DNA from: Pseudolabrys sp.
Lineage (GTDB): Bacteria; Pseudomonadota; Alphaproteobacteria; Rhizobiales; Xanthobacteraceae
NCBI GenBank assembly: GCA_009694265.1
Contig: SHVM01000002.1
Coordinates: forward strand, 27,878-91,877
Length of the DNA stretch: 64,000 nucleotides
Direction of reading: 5' to 3'
Numbering within the stretch: position 1 is the first letter of the stretch; each line of letters opens with the position of its first letter. Of the stretch, positions 33,432 to 44,699 are shown piece by piece. Made by a program: the position numbers and the translations under genes. Under the pieces are notes generated by a model. It had not been told where the DNA came from and did not search any database. It saw only the letters and a list, made by a program, of their open reading frames with translations.

Positions 33432-35849
33432 TCAGGTGCGCAACACGCCGCCGGTTTTCTTGGCAACCTCGGCGACGATGCGCTGGCCGAGCGCATCGAT
33501 TTCCGCATCGGTCATGGTCTTGTCGCGCGGCTGCATGGTCACGGCGATGGCGATCGACTTCTTGCCCGGCTCGATGCCTTTGCCCTCGTAGACATCGAAC
33601 AAAGTCACATTGGCGATCAACTTTTTGTCGACACTCTGCGCGGCGCGCAGGATGTCGGCGGCCTTCACGGCGTTGCCGACGACGAACGCAAAATCGCGCT
33701 CGACCGGTTGGAACGCCGATAGCTCCAGCATGGACTTCGCGCGTGTCGCCTTGGCTTTGAATTCGGGAATATTTTCCAGGATCACTTCAAAGCCGACCAG
33801 CGGCCCTTCGGCCTTGAGCGCGGTGATGGCGCGCGGGTGTAATTCACCGAAAGCCCCAAGCACGTTCTGCGGGCCGATCTGGATGGTGCCGCTGCGGCCG
33901 GGGTGAAACCAGGCTGGTCCGCCAGGCACCACTTGCAGCGCCTGCATCGGGCAGCCGGCGGCGGCCAGCACGGCGAAGGCGTCGGCCTTGGCGTCGAAGG
34001 CGTCGACCGGCTTTGATGCATCGGACCAGTGACGGCCGACGCCGTTGCTCTTGGCGAGCGCGCGGCGCAGGCCGGTTGCCGCGGTGAGCTGATCCTCGGG
34101 CCGGTCGCCCTTGAAGATTTGCCCGACCTCGAACAGCGCTACGTCGGCGCTGCCGCGATCGGCATTGCGCTGCGCCGCCATCACCAGCCCGGCAATGAGG
34201 CTCGGCCGCATGTCGGACAGTTCCGCCGCGATCGGATTGGCCAGCGCCAGCTCAGGCTTGCCGCCGCCGAACAATTCGGCTTCGCGTTTGGATACGAATG
34301 ACCAGGTGACTGCCTCGGTCATGCCGCACGTGGCGAGCGCGCGCTTGGCCTTGCGGGCGCGGTTCTGGATCGGCGTGAGCACGGGTTTGCGCGCATGCGC
34401 GCCGCGCGGGAATGGCGTCGAGGGTACGCGGTCGACGCCGACAATGCGTACCAGTTCCTCGACGATGTCGGCACGGCCATGCACATCCGGCCGCCAGGAT
34501 GGCACCGCGACTTTCACGCGCTCGCTCTGACCGGCGGCGAAGAAGCCGAGTTTTTCGAGCACACGGCGCACATCGGCGAGCGGTAGCTTGAGGCCGGCCA
34601 GCCGTTGCAATTCGCTCAACGGGAAATCGATGATTTTTTCTTTGGGCGTCGGATCGCCGGCGAGCACGATCTCGGAAGCTTGGCCGCCGCACAGCTCGAT
34701 TACCATTTGGGTGGCGAGTTCCAGCCCCGGCAGCATGAAATTAGGATCGACGCCGCGCTCGAAACGATAACGCGCGTCGGAATTGATGCCGAGCTTGCGC
34801 CCGGTCTGCGCGATGTTGAGGATGTCCCACAGTGCCGATTCGATCAGCACGTCGGTGGTGGTCGCCGAGCATCCGGTCTGCTCGCCGCCCATGATGCCGG
34901 CGAGCGATTCGACACCTTTCTCGTCGGCGATCACGCAGGTGGCCTGATCGAGCGCATAGGTTTTTCCGTCAAGCGCCAGCAGCGTCTCGCCGGTCTTGGC
35001 GCGGCGCACGGTGAGGTGGCCGTGCACTTTGGCGGCGTCGAATACATGCAGCGGCCGGCCACGGTCGAAGGTGATGAAGTTGGTGATGTCGACCAGCGCG
35101 TTGATGGGCCTGAGGCCGATGGAGGTGAGCCGCTTCTTCAGCCAGTCGGGCGACGGACCGTTCTTGACGCCCTTCACCAGCCGCAGGCCGAAGGCCGGGC
35201 ACAGCGACGGCGTCGCGCCGAAATCGAGCGTGACTTTCACCGGGCAGGGGAATGTGCCCTTCACCGGCTTCGGCGCTTTGTCTTTGAAGTCGCCGATCAG
35301 CGTCGCACCCAGATCGCGGGCGATGCCGTTGACGCCGGTGCAGTCCGCCCGGTTGGGCGTGAGGTTGATCTCAATCACCGGCTCGCTGACGCCGGCCCAT
35401 TCAGCGTAGGATTTTCCGACCGGCGCGTCGGCCGGCAATTCGATGATGCCGTGATGCTCGTCGGAAATCATCAGTTCCGCCGCCGAGCACAACATGCCGC
35501 GGCTTTCGACGCCGCGGATGGTACCCACTGTCAGAGTAATGTTCTTGCCGGGGATGAACGTGCCGGGTGCCGAGAACACGCCCTTCATGCCGGCGCGCGC
35601 ATTGGGCGCGCCGCACACGACCTGGATGGGCTTGCCGTCGCCGGTATCGACCATGCAGACGCGCAACCGGTCGGCATTTGGGTGCTTCTCGGCGGAGATC
35701 ACCGAGGCGATGACGAACGGCTTGAGCAGGCTGGCCTTGTCCTCGACGGTCTCGACCTCGAGCCCGATCATGGTGAGCTTGTCGACGATCTTGGCCAGCG
35801 GCGCGACCGTGTCGAGATGCTCTTTGAGCCAGGGCAGGGTGAATTTCAC
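33432..35849 (-). CDS. pheT: Phenylalanine-tRNA ligase beta subunit
   Basis: [14 protein letters not shown]; full-length B1-B5 and anticodon-binding C-terminus; overlaps pheS stop by 4 bp. Confidence 0.98.
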   Translation of the reverse strand: MKFTLPWLKEHLDTVAPLAKIVDKLTMIGLEVETVEDKASLLKPFVIASVISAEKHPNADRLRVCMVDTGDGKPIQVVCGAPNARAGMKGVFSAPGTFIPGKNITLTVGTIRGVESRGMLCSAAELMISDEHHGIIELPADAPVGKSYAEWAGVSEPVIEINLTPNRADCTGVNGIARDLGATLIGDFKDKAPKPVKGTFPCPVKVTLDFGATPSLCPAFGLRLVKGVKNGPSPDWLKKRLTSIGLRPINALVDITNFITFDRGRPLHVFDAAKVHGHLTVRRAKTGETLLALDGKTYALDQATCVIADEKGVESLAGIMGGEQTGCSATTTDVLIESALWDILNIAQTGRKLGINSDARYRFERGVDPNFMLPGLELATQMVIELCGGQASEIVLAGDPTPKEKIIDFPLSELQRLAGLKLPLADVRRVLEKLGFFAAGQSERVKVAVPSWRPDVHGRADIVEELVRIVGVDRVPSTPFPRGAHARKPVLTPIQNRARKAKRALATCGMTEAVTWSFVSKREAELFGGGKPELALANPIAAELSDMRPSLIAGLVMAAQRNADRGSADVALFEVGQIFKGDRPEDQLTAATGLRRALAKSNGVGRHWSDASKPVDAFDAKADAFAVLAAAGCPMQALQVVPGGPAWFHPGRSGTIQIGPQNVLGAFGELHPRAITALKAEGPLVGFEVILENIPEFKAKATRAKSMLELSAFQPVERDFAFVVGNAVKAADILRAAQSVDKKLIANVTLFDVYEGKGIEPGKKSIAIAVTMQPRDKTMTDAEIDALGQRIVAEVAKKTGGVLRT

Positions 35850-36928
35850 GGGCTCAATCCCCCCGCCAGCGTGGGGAAATCGAGCGGCCGGAATCCGTAA
35901 TGCGCCAGCCAGCGCACGTCGGCCTCGAAGAAGGCGCGCAGGTCCGGCATGCCGTATTTCAGCATGGCGATGCGGTCGATGCCTAAGCCCCAGGCGAAGC
36001 CCTGATACTCATCGGGGTCGAGGCCACAATTGCGCAGCACATTCGGGTGCACCATGCCGCAGCCGAGAATTTCCAGCCAATCTTCGCCTTCGCCGAAGCG
36101 GATCTCGCCCTTGTCACGCTTGCACTGGATGTCGACTTCCATCGACGGCTCGGTGAACGGGAAGAACGAGGGGCGGAAGCGCATCTTCACACTGTCGACC
36201 TCGAAGAACGCCTTGCAGAATTCTTCCAGGATCCACTTCAGGTGGCCGAGATGGGAGCTCTTGTCGATGACCAGGCCCTCGACCTGATGAAACATCGGCG
36301 TGTGTGTTTGATCGGAATCACTTCGATAAGTGCGGCCGGGAATGATGACGCGGATCGGCGGCTTCTGCGTCAACATGGTGCGCACCTGCACCGGCGAAGT
36401 GTGTGTGCGCAGCAGCAGCCGCGAGCCGTCGGGCTTGGGCGGGAAATAGAACGTGTCGTGCATTTCCCGCGCCGGATGGCCTTCCGGGAAATTCAGCTTG
36501 GTGAAGTTGTAATCGTCGGTCTCGATGTCGGGGCCTTCCGCCACTGCGAAACCCATGTCGGCGAAAATGGCGGTGAGTTCGTCGATCACCTGGCTGATCG
36601 GATGCAGGCGGCCGGTTTCCGCCGGCGCATCGCGCACCGGCAGCGTGACATCGATGGTCTCCGTAACAAGGCGGGCGTCGAGCGCGGCGGCGCCCAGCGC
36701 GTCCTTGCGCTCAAAGATCGCCGCGGTTACGCGATCCTTCAGGCCGTTGATCGCCGGGCCTTGCAGCTTACGCTCATCCGGCGCCATCGAACCGAGCGTC
36801 TTGAGCAGGGTCGACACCGAACCGCTTTTGCCCAATGCGGCGACGCGCACGGCTTCCAGCGCCGCTTCGTCCTTGGCGGACGCGACACCTGCGAGCAGGT
36901 CTTTTTCCAGTTGCGCGATATCGGACAT
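35846..36928 (-). CDS. pheS: Phenylalanine-tRNA ligase alpha subunit
   Basis: [45 protein letters not shown]; start [14 protein letters not shown]. Confidence 0.98.
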   Translation of the reverse strand: MSDIAQLEKDLLAGVASAKDEAALEAVRVAALGKSGSVSTLLKTLGSMAPDERKLQGPAINGLKDRVTAAIFERKDALGAAALDARLVTETIDVTLPVRDAPAETGRLHPISQVIDELTAIFADMGFAVAEGPDIETDDYNFTKLNFPEGHPAREMHDTFYFPPKPDGSRLLLRTHTSPVQVRTMLTQKPPIRVIIPGRTYRSDSDQTHTPMFHQVEGLVIDKSSHLGHLKWILEEFCKAFFEVDSVKMRFRPSFFPFTEPSMEVDIQCKRDKGEIRFGEGEDWLEILGCGMVHPNVLRNCGLDPDEYQGFAWGLGIDRIAMLKYGMPDLRAFFEADVRWLAHYGFRPLDFPTLAGGLSP

Positions 36929-36971
36929 AGCACCCCACCCCGCTCGCCTTCGCTTAGCCCTCCGACGAGCG

Positions 36972-36993
36972 ACCCTCCCCTGCAGGGGAGGGT
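36972..36993. repeat. 22-bp perfect palindrome between rplT and pheS
   Basis: ACCCTCCCCTGCAGGGGAGGGT. Confidence 0.9.
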
Positions 36994-37002
36994 AAAGCAG
37001 AA

Positions 37003-37362
37003 TCAGGCCGGAAGCGCGGCCTTGGCCTTTTCCACGATTGCCTGGAATGCCACCGGTTCGTGGATGGCGAGGTCGGACAGTACCTTGCGGTCGACCACCA
37101 GGCCGGCCTTGGCCAGACCGGCGATGAAGCGGCTGTAGTTGAGGCCGAAGGGGCGCACCGCAGCGTTCAGGCGCTGGATCCACAACGCACGGAAGGTGCG
37201 CTTGCGCCGCTTGCGGTCGCGGAAGGCGTATTGGTTGGCCTTCTCGACCGCCTGCTTGGCGATACGGATGGTGTTCTTGCGGCGGCCGTAAAAGCCCTTG
37301 GCGGCCTTGTAGACTTTCTTGTGTTTGGCGTGTGACGTGACGCCACGTTTGACGCGGGACAT
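37003..37362 (-). CDS. rplT: 50S ribosomal protein L20
   Basis: [55 protein letters not shown]. Confidence 0.99.
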   Translation of the reverse strand: MSRVKRGVTSHAKHKKVYKAAKGFYGRRKNTIRIAKQAVEKANQYAFRDRKRRKRTFRALWIQRLNAAVRPFGLNYSRFIAGLAKAGLVVDRKVLSDLAIHEPVAFQAIVEKAKAALPA

Positions 37363-37439
37363 GGGCAGACTCCTTGCAAATCGTTAGACAAAATCGTGAA
37401 GCACTGGCTGCGACTGGACGAAAAACAACGAAATATGGA

Positions 37440-37640
37440 TCAGCCGTTCGGCATCCAGTATTTCTTGACGTTGTCGCCGTCGGTCTTGAACAGCACGCTG
37501 GTGCCGCGATGGTCACGGATCTGCTTGGTGGTCCGTTTGATCATGCCATGACGTTTGCCGGCCTGCTGGTATTTCACTTTGCCAGAGGCGGTTATCTTGA
37601 AGCGCTTTTTAGCGCCCGATTTGGTCTTCAGCTTGGGCAT
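37440..37640 (-). CDS. rpmI: 50S ribosomal protein L35
   Basis: [46 protein letters not shown]. Confidence 0.98.
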   Translation of the reverse strand: MPKLKTKSGAKKRFKITASGKVKYQQAGKRHGMIKRTTKQIRDHRGTSVLFKTDGDNVKKYWMPNG

Positions 37641-37984
37641 TTTGCTCTCCTTATCGGCGCAAAGTGGGACGCTAGCCCCGCTCGGCCTGGATGTGCTCGC
37701 AAGACACTTGCTTGGAGCTGTGCTCGGAATTGAGCTGTTATCGCCGCCACGGCAGCCCTGACTGGCCGGGCGGTGAAGGGCGGCGTTATGGCAGAGGCGG
37801 CTGGACCTTGCAACCAAGCGTTAGGCAAGGCGTTGAACAAGCCGTTGATCTTGGGCGTTAACCTGACGTTTTGAGTAGCTGGCTATAATTTGCGTCACAA
37901 ATTGGAGTTATTTTTGCAGGCTTAATCCGATTGGAATGGCCGTGACATGCTATCAAAACCGCCACTGACAGGGAGTTCGTCGCC

Positions 37985-38362
37985 ATGCGACGCATCATGA
38001 GGCCCGTGATTTTTGCCGCCCTGCTGATGGGCTTGGCGAGCGCCGGCAATCCACGCTCCGCCCTTGCCGCGTCCTATGACGGCAACTGGAGCGTGCTGAT
38101 CATCACGGAAAAGGGCGATTGAGATGCCGCCTACCGCTACGCCGTCGGCGTGGCAAACGGCCAGGTTCGGTACACGGGCGATGCCGGGGTCGACATGTCC
38201 GGCACGGTCACACCCGCGGGCGCGGTCACGGTCAGCATCAGACTCGGCGACAAGGGCGCCAATGGCACCGGTCACCTGTCGGCCAGCACCGGCGCGGGCC
38301 GATGGCAAGGGGCAGGCTCTGGCGCCAGCTGCGCCGGCCGCTGGGAAGCTGAGCGGCGCTAA
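37985..38362 (+). pseudogene. Small secreted protein interrupted by in-frame TGA (38120-38122)
   Basis: Signal peptide MRRIMRPVIFAALLMGLASA...ALA, then SYDGNWSVLIITEKGD-[TGA]-DAAYRYAVGVANGQVRYTGDAG...GRWEAERR in one frame. Confidence 0.75.
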
Positions 38363-38371
38363 ATTCATCTC

Positions 38372-38461
38372 CGTCATTCTGGAAGCGCGATCCGGAATCC
38401 AGGATGCAGCGCATTTCTGGATTCCGGGTTCGCCCGCTTGTGCGGGCGCCCCGGAATGACG
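38372..38461. repeat. ~90-bp multi-stem palindromic element
   Basis: Outer arms CGTCATTC/GAATGACG; inner 11-bp arms CCGGAATCCAG/CTGGATTCCGG; extra CGCCCGC-ttgt-GCGGGCG stem. Confidence 0.85.
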
Positions 38462-38469
38462 AGTCAGAA

Positions 38470-39009
38470 TTAGCGCGGCGCCAGCAGCATCACCATCTGC
38501 CGGCCTTCGAAGCGCGGTTCCGATTCGACCTTAGAAAACTGCGAGGTGTCGGTCTTGACGCGTTCGAGCAATTTGATGCCGAGTTCCTGGTGCGCCATTT
38601 CGCGGCCGCGGAAGCGCAAGGTGATCTTGACCTTGTCGCCCTCTTCGAAGAAGCGCTGCATCGAGCGCATTTTCACGTCGTAATCGTGGTCGTCGATCAT
38701 CGGCCGGAGTTTGATCTCCTTGATCTCGACGACTTTTTGCTTTTTGCGGGCTTCGGCGGCCTTCTTCTGCGCCTGGAATTTGTATTTACCGAAATCCAGG
38801 ATCTTGCAGACCGGTGGGGTCGTATTGGGAGAAATCTCCACCAAATCGAGCCCGGCCGCTTCCGCCATGCTCATGGCGGTTTGAAAATCGACGACACCTT
38901 TGTTGTCGCCGGTACTATCGATCAGCTGAACTTCTTTCGAGCGGATTTCCTCGTTGATGCGCGGGCCGTCCTTTTGGGCGGGCTGCGCGGACCTTATCGG
39001 ATGACGAAT
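38470..39009 (-). CDS. infC: Translation initiation factor IF-3, probable ATT start
   Basis: [72 protein letters not shown] ~10 nt before ATT at 39009. Confidence 0.95.
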   Translation of the reverse strand: MRHPIRSAQPAQKDGPRINEEIRSKEVQLIDSTGDNKGVVDFQTAMSMAEAAGLDLVEISPNTTPPVCKILDFGKYKFQAQKKAAEARKKQKVVEIKEIKLRPMIDDHDYDVKMRSMQRFFEEGDKVKITLRFRGREMAHQELGIKLLERVKTDTSQFSKVESEPRFEGRQMVMLLAPR

Positions 39010-39138
39010 GGCTATTATCTCCTCATGCTGTTGCAACGGATGCTTAGCGTACCAGAAAGATTGGTAGAAACGCCGGATAAGTCAACGCGGTTCCGCCCGA
39101 CTTGTCGATAGAAAGGGCGAAATTTTCGGTCAAGCCGT

Positions 39139-40485
39139 TCAAATTGCACTAATTTTGTCTGACTGCGGCACTAAGGCCGGGGCACTTACGCGCCCCGAGA
39201 TCTCGCCATAAAGCTGCAGCGTCTGCTCGGCGACGCCGGCGGCGTCGAAATGGCCGAGCACCCAGGCGCGCCCGCGTATGCCTATGGCGCGACGGTCGGG
39301 ATCGTCCAAAGAAAATAGCCGCAGCAAGGCCCCCGCCAGCGCGGCGTCATCCCCTGAGTGAAAGCGCAAGCCGGTGGCGCGGCCCTCCGGTACCGTCGGC
39401 GAGGTGAGCACCACGTCCGGACCGGCGGCGAGATCGGACACGATGACCGGCCGAGCCATGGCCTGGGCTTCCAGGATCGCCCGCTGCACGCCTTCCGGCT
39501 GCACCGCTGCCGACACAACGACGCAAGCCGCGGCATAGGCGGCCGGCATATCGCTCACGGGCGCTGCCATGCGGATGACATCCATGGTGCCGGTCGCCAG
39601 CACCAGGTCCCAAAGCTCGCCGGTGTAATGAGTGCGGCCACGGTCCTCGCCGACAAAGACGCACAGAAAATCTTTCAGCCCCATCTCTTTCAGCCGCTTC
39701 ACAGCCTTAACCGCCACGTGATGGCCCTTGCGGCGCAGGATGCGGCCGGTGATCAGGATCACTTTGGTGTCGGGTGTGACGCCCCAAACGCCGCGCACGG
39801 CTTCGACGCGCTCAGCTGTGACATGAGCGGGATCGAAACGCGCGAAGTCGATGCTGCACGGCACGACCGCGATCCGCTCCCATGGCGTGCCATAGCGGTC
39901 GTTGATCAATTGGGCGATTTGATCGCTCACCGCAATGACGCGGGCGCCACGCGCCATGATACCGTTGTACAGATGTTTGAAAATGTTCTGTTCGCGAAAG
40001 CCCTTGTACCAGCTGGTCACAAACGGAATGCCGGAAAGGCGCGCGGCGATATAGGCGCTCCAGGCGCCGGCGCGTCCGAAAGCGTGGATCGCATCGCACC
40101 GCCGCTCGCGCGCGAGCCTTTTCAATGCGGCGACGTTGCGCAACATCACGATTGGATTGTTGGTGCCGACATCAAGCGCAACGAATTCACCGCCGGCCGC
40201 GGTCACGTCGGCGACCAAGCGGCCGGCGCGCGACGCCACAATGGCGCGGTGGCCGGCGTGACTGAGAATGCGCACGAGCTCGAGCGCACCGGCATCGGCG
40301 GCGCCGCCGTCGAGCGTTGGGACAACAATCAGCACGGCGATCGGATCGCGCGCGGCGTTCACGCTTGCGGTGGCGCGGATATTGACCTTGGACGTGACGC
40401 CACGCGCGCTCCCGGATGCGCGATTCTTGACGGCGGGCATTTCTGGCGCAGGCGAACTCGACATTACGTCACGACCTCGTAACAA
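39139..40485 (-). CDS. GT4-type glycosyltransferase
   Basis: VVPTLDGGAADAGALELVRILSHAGH; AVSDQIAQLINDRYG; ILITGRILRRKGHHVAVKAVKRL; QPEGVQRAILEAQAMARPVIVSD. Confidence 0.92.
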   Translation of the reverse strand: MLRGRDVMSSSPAPEMPAVKNRASGSARGVTSKVNIRATASVNAARDPIAVLIVVPTLDGGAADAGALELVRILSHAGHRAIVASRAGRLVADVTAAGGEFVALDVGTNNPIVMLRNVAALKRLARERRCDAIHAFGRAGAWSAYIAARLSGIPFVTSWYKGFREQNIFKHLYNGIMARGARVIAVSDQIAQLINDRYGTPWERIAVVPCSIDFARFDPAHVTAERVEAVRGVWGVTPDTKVILITGRILRRKGHHVAVKAVKRLKEMGLKDFLCVFVGEDRGRTHYTGELWDLVLATGTMDVIRMAAPVSDMPAAYAAACVVVSAAVQPEGVQRAILEAQAMARPVIVSDLAAGPDVVLTSPTVPEGRATGLRFHSGDDAALAGALLRLFSLDDPDRRAIGIRGRAWVLGHFDAAGVAEQTLQLYGEISGRVSAPALVPQSDKISAI

Positions 40486-40617
40486 CAGGCTCCGGCAAGC
40501 GGCCCGCGAACGGATGAAGATAGCCTAGCCCAACCTGAATTCACTAAGGCGATGGCAAATCGGGCATCGTTAATGGGCGCTTGCCATTCGATTAACCGCG
40601 TCAATTACAAATACGTA

Positions 40618-41823
40618 TCACGTGTCGCGGGCCAGGAGCGAGGTATAGACCCCGCGAATGGCTTCGGCAACGCTTTGTGGGGAAAATGCAAATTCGGCAA
40701 ATTGCCGGGCGCGAGCGCCCAGCGCCTCATACGACGTGACATCGAGTGCAAGCGCGGCGCTGATCGCGCGCGCCAGCTCGCTTACATTGCCGGGCCGCAC
40801 CAGCCAGCCGGTGCGCAAATCATCCCGCATGCGCGGCGGGCACAGAACGTTTTCCGGCAACACGCCGACCGTGGTGGCAATCACCGGCCGGCCAATCGCT
40901 TGCGCCTGCGCGGCTTCACGGCCGGACAGCGGCGGCTCCAGCGCCGGCACCGCCACGACATCGGCGGCGGCGAACGTGGTCGGCATGTCGGTGCTGGGAC
41001 CGACTAGGCGGAATAAGGTATCCACGCTATGGGCGCGGGCGCGCTGGAGCAGGGCGCGCGTGTAACGCGCATCGGCGCGGTCGTCGCCGGCAAGCACGAA
41101 AGCAATGTTTCGTTCGCCGCCGCCGACCAGAAGGCGCGCGGCATCGACAAGCGCGAGCTGTCCGTTCCATGGTCCGATCCGCCCGGGCGTGAGCACGATG
41201 CGGAAATCCGGCAGCACCCCCCCCCAGGCGCGCCGCAGCGCCGCGATCCGTTCCGGACGCACCAGCGCCGGATTGAAGGTCGTTGTATCAACGCTGCGCG
41301 GAATCACCGTGACGCGCTCGGCTGGAATTTTGTAGCGCGCGATCATCGCGTGCGAGACGTAACTCGACGGCGCGATGACCCGGTCGCCGCGCGCAAGCGA
41401 GCCGCGAAACACGTTGCCGGGCCAGGAATTCGCCGGCAGCCGGTCGGGAAACGAAGTGACCAGGAACACCGGCATGCGGTCGGTGGCGGCGAGCGCGCTC
41501 CAGGCTCCGCCCGCGCTTTGCGCATGCACGATATCGATGCGCTCGCCGGCGATCAGGTTTGTGATCTGGCGTGCATGGCTTCTGATGCGCAGCGGATTGA
41601 AGGTGTCGTTCGGCATTGGCAGCCATTCGCCGCCGAAGGCGCGCAATTCGCCGACCAGCGGCCCGCCGTCGCCGGCCACGATGGCGCGGGCGCCGGATCG
41701 CAGCAGCGTGAGCGCGATATCCACCGCCGCATGGCCGGCCGGGTCGTCGCGCAGCGCCGGCACCAGCTGCAAAATGGTGGCGCCGGCAAGCGAACGCGGT
41801 GTTGAGCGGGCAGCGGGACTCAT
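40618..41823 (-). CDS. GT4-type glycosyltransferase (tandem paralog of preceding)
   Basis: APSSYVSHAMIARYKIPAERVTVIPRSVDTTTFNPALV; IVLTPGRIGPWNGQLALVDAARLL. Confidence 0.92.
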   Translation of the reverse strand: MSPAARSTPRSLAGATILQLVPALRDDPAGHAAVDIALTLLRSGARAIVAGDGGPLVGELRAFGGEWLPMPNDTFNPLRIRSHARQITNLIAGERIDIVHAQSAGGAWSALAATDRMPVFLVTSFPDRLPANSWPGNVFRGSLARGDRVIAPSSYVSHAMIARYKIPAERVTVIPRSVDTTTFNPALVRPERIAALRRAWGGVLPDFRIVLTPGRIGPWNGQLALVDAARLLVGGGERNIAFVLAGDDRADARYTRALLQRARAHSVDTLFRLVGPSTDMPTTFAAADVVAVPALEPPLSGREAAQAQAIGRPVIATTVGVLPENVLCPPRMRDDLRTGWLVRPGNVSELARAISAALALDVTSYEALGARARQFAEFAFSPQSVAEAIRGVYTSLLARDT

Positions 41824-41913
41824 GGCTGGGCGGCCTCTTTTGCGCTAAAGGCCTGCTTGCGGCGAAACGAAACTATCGAAATTGCATTCATCCTTAAACT
41901 GGCCAATCCGCGC

Positions 41914-42684
41914 ATGAGCGAAGCTCGCCTGACATCCCTGACGATAGAATCGCCTGCGCGGACAATCGCCGTGCGCGTGCGCGAGAGCAAGAGCCCAAGC
42001 CCAAGTCTGTTCTGGCTCGGTGGTTTCAAGTCCGACATGAAGGGCACCAAGGTGGCGGCGCTTGATAACTGGGCGCAATCGCAAGGCCGCGGTTGTCTGC
42101 GTTTTGACTATTCCGGCCACGGCGAGTCGAGCGGCGACTTCAAAGACGGCACCATCGGGCAGTGGCTTGAGGAAAGCGTCGAAGTCTACACGAAATTCGC
42201 CCAAGGCCCGCAGGTGATCATCGGCTCATCCATGGGCGGCTGGTTGTCGCTCTTGCTCGCGCGTGCCTTGCGCGACCGCAAAGGCGTAGCACCGATTTCC
42301 GGCATGGTGCTGATCGCGCCGGCGGTGGACTTCACCGAAGAGCTGATGTGGAAGCAGTTTCCGGATGCGATCAAGCGCGAGATCGAGGACAAGGGCGCCT
42401 GGATGCGGCCGTCGGAATATTCCGACGCGCCCTATCCGATCACCAAGCGTTTGATCGAGGATGGCCGCAAACATCTCATGCTCGGGGGGCTCATTGAGCC
42501 CGGCTGCCCGGTGCATATCCTGCAAGGCGTGCAGGACCCCGACGTGCCGTGGCGGCACGCGCAGGAATTGGTGTCGCGCTTTGCCCGTGACGATGTGGTG
42601 CTGACCTTGATCAAGGACGGCGACCACCGGCTGTCGCGGCCCGAGGACATCGAGCGGATGTTGGCGGCGGTGATGGAGTTCTAG
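41914..42684 (+). CDS. Alpha/beta hydrolase
   Basis: [54 protein letters not shown] nucleophile elbow; DGDHRLS. Confidence 0.93.
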   Translation: MSEARLTSLTIESPARTIAVRVRESKSPSPSLFWLGGFKSDMKGTKVAALDNWAQSQGRGCLRFDYSGHGESSGDFKDGTIGQWLEESVEVYTKFAQGPQVIIGSSMGGWLSLLLARALRDRKGVAPISGMVLIAPAVDFTEELMWKQFPDAIKREIEDKGAWMRPSEYSDAPYPITKRLIEDGRKHLMLGGLIEPGCPVHILQGVQDPDVPWRHAQELVSRFARDDVVLTLIKDGDHRLSRPEDIERMLAAVMEF

Positions 42685-43802
42685 GCGAGCGCGGCTGACC
42701 ACTCTTTTTGCACCGATACATCGGTTTCGGTTTGCTGCTTGGCCAAGGTGGAAACTTTCTCACGCGGCAATAAACGTCCAAGCGCCCACACCGCGGCGCC
42801 GCGCACCAGCGGCGAGGCATCGTCGAGCAGGCGCTCGGCCTCGGCGCCAAGTGCCGCATCGCCCGAATTGCCGATGGCGATGAGGACATTCCTGACGAAA
42901 CGATCCCGGCCGGTGCGCTTGATCGAGGTCTTGGCAAACAGTGTGCGGAATTGCGCGTCGTCGAGACGGGCAAGCTCCGCAAGCTGAGGCGCGCGCAATG
43001 CCTCGCGCGCGGCAAGTTTTGCCTCGTGGCCAAGCACTGCAAATTTGTTCCACGGACAAACGGCAAGACAATCGTCGCAGCCATAGATGCGATTACCCAT
43101 GAGGGGACGCAAGTCGCGCGGGATCGGCCCTTTGTGCTCGATGGTGAGGTACGAAATGCAGCGCCGTGCATCGAGCCGGTAGGGTTCGGGAAACGCCGCG
43201 GTCGGACAGATATCGAGACAGGCGCGGCAGCTTCCGCAGTTATCGGGCTCAGGCACATCCGCCGGCAGATCGAGCGTGGTGAAGATCGAGCCGAGAAACA
43301 GCCAGGAGCCGAATTGGCGCGACACCAAATTCGTGTGCTTGCCCTGCCAGCCGAGCCCGGCGCTGGTGGCGAGCGGCTTCTCCATCACCGCCGCGGTATC
43401 GACGAACACCTTGACGTCGCCGCCGGCATTGCCGACCAGCCAGCGCGCCACGTCCTTGAGCCGCGATTTGATCAGCTCGTGATAATCGTCGCCCTTGGCG
43501 TAAACGGAAATCGCGGCATGGCTGCGCGCTTTTAATATTGCCAGCGGGTCTTCGTCCGGTCCGTAATTCATCCCCAGCAAGATGACCGAGCGCACTTCCG
43601 GCCACAAGGCGTCCGGCGACGCGCGGCGATCGGCCGTCGAAGCCATCCAGATCATGTCGCCATGCGCGCCGTCAGCGAGAAATCGGTCGAGGCGCGCTTT
43701 GGCGTCCGGCACGGCGTCAGGCTTGGTGACGCCGGCCACATCGAAGCCGTGCGTGCGCGCGCGCTCGATGAGCGCTGTCTTAATCTGTTCAGGGTCAGTC
43801 AA
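42681..43802 (-). CDS. queG: Epoxyqueuosine reductase QueG (probable TTG start)
   Basis: [58 protein letters not shown]; start overlaps upstream GST stop. Confidence 0.94.
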   Translation of the reverse strand: MTDPEQIKTALIERARTHGFDVAGVTKPDAVPDAKARLDRFLADGAHGDMIWMASTADRRASPDALWPEVRSVILLGMNYGPDEDPLAILKARSHAAISVYAKGDDYHELIKSRLKDVARWLVGNAGGDVKVFVDTAAVMEKPLATSAGLGWQGKHTNLVSRQFGSWLFLGSIFTTLDLPADVPEPDNCGSCRACLDICPTAAFPEPYRLDARRCISYLTIEHKGPIPRDLRPLMGNRIYGCDDCLAVCPWNKFAVLGHEAKLAAREALRAPQLAELARLDDAQFRTLFAKTSIKRTGRDRFVRNVLIAIGNSGDAALGAEAERLLDDASPLVRGAAVWALGRLLPREKVSTLAKQQTETDVSVQKEWSAALA

Positions 43803-44491
43803 AAATCCAGATCGGCGTAGCTTTTCGCCGGCGGCAGTCCGGCCAGCGCGTCGGCCAACAGCGGGCGGAACGACGGGCGCGACTTCACCCGCACGTACCA
43901 ATTCTTGGCGGCCTCGTCGTCGTTCCACGGTACATCGCCCAAATAATCGGCGGCGGATAAATGCGCCGCCGCGGCCAGATCGGCCAAACTCAGCCTCTCG
44001 CCGGCAAGCCAATCGCGCGCGCTCACCAGCCAACCAATATAGGCCAGATGATAGCGGATATTGTGGCGGGCGGCGCGCATCGCCTCGCTGTCGGGCGGCC
44101 CGCCGCCCTGTTCCAGCGTCATATGGCGCTTGAAAATCCGTTCGGTCACCAGCGGTCCGCTGACTTCCGCATGGAATTTGTCGTTGAACCAGCTCGCCAG
44201 CCGCCGCACTTCCACGCGCTGACCGGTGGACGCCGGCAGCAGCCGGTTCTCGCGTGGCTCGGCGTGACGCGTCTCCTCGATATATTCGGCAATGATGGCC
44301 GCGCCCGGCACAGCCGGCTGGCCGTCGGCCACCAGCACCGGAATTTGCCCGGCTGGATTGAGCAGCAGGAACTCCTCCCGCCGTTCCCAGAACCGTTCTT
44401 CCACCAGCCGCGCCTCGATGCCGTATTCGCCAAGGATGAGGCGCACGTAACGCGAAAACGGGCAGAGCGGATGATAAAACAGCGTCAGCAT
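43799..44491 (-). CDS. Glutathione S-transferase family protein
   Basis: [61 protein letters not shown]. Confidence 0.93.
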   Translation of the reverse strand: MLTLFYHPLCPFSRYVRLILGEYGIEARLVEERFWERREEFLLLNPAGQIPVLVADGQPAVPGAAIIAEYIEETRHAEPRENRLLPASTGQRVEVRRLASWFNDKFHAEVSGPLVTERIFKRHMTLEQGGGPPDSEAMRAARHNIRYHLAYIGWLVSARDWLAGERLSLADLAAAAHLSAADYLGDVPWNDDEAAKNWYVRVKSRPSFRPLLADALAGLPPAKSYADLDF

Positions 44492-44699
44492 GGTCGACCG
44501 AGGTTTAAGCGGCAAAACGGCTACGGCTAAGAATCACTAACCGCACTATAGAAAGCCTGCCGCACAGCGCAAATTGCCCACCGGTTATAGTTTTTTTCGT
44601 TGCCTGAATGACGCCGTTGCGCCAAAAGCGCACGTTCACAAGATCGAACGCATGATTCTTAACCGGCGTTGAGCGTTCGCGGCTTCCCCGGAGCATCCC

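Noticed and set aside
34605-35900. 431-aa plus-strand ORF opposite pheT
   Set aside because: Shadow ORF antisense to a clear full-length PheT.
38120-38151. Firm call of a selenoprotein/SECIS at the TGA
   Set aside because: The stem is only 5 bp and no selenocysteine genes are visible in the window; nonsense mutation is simpler.
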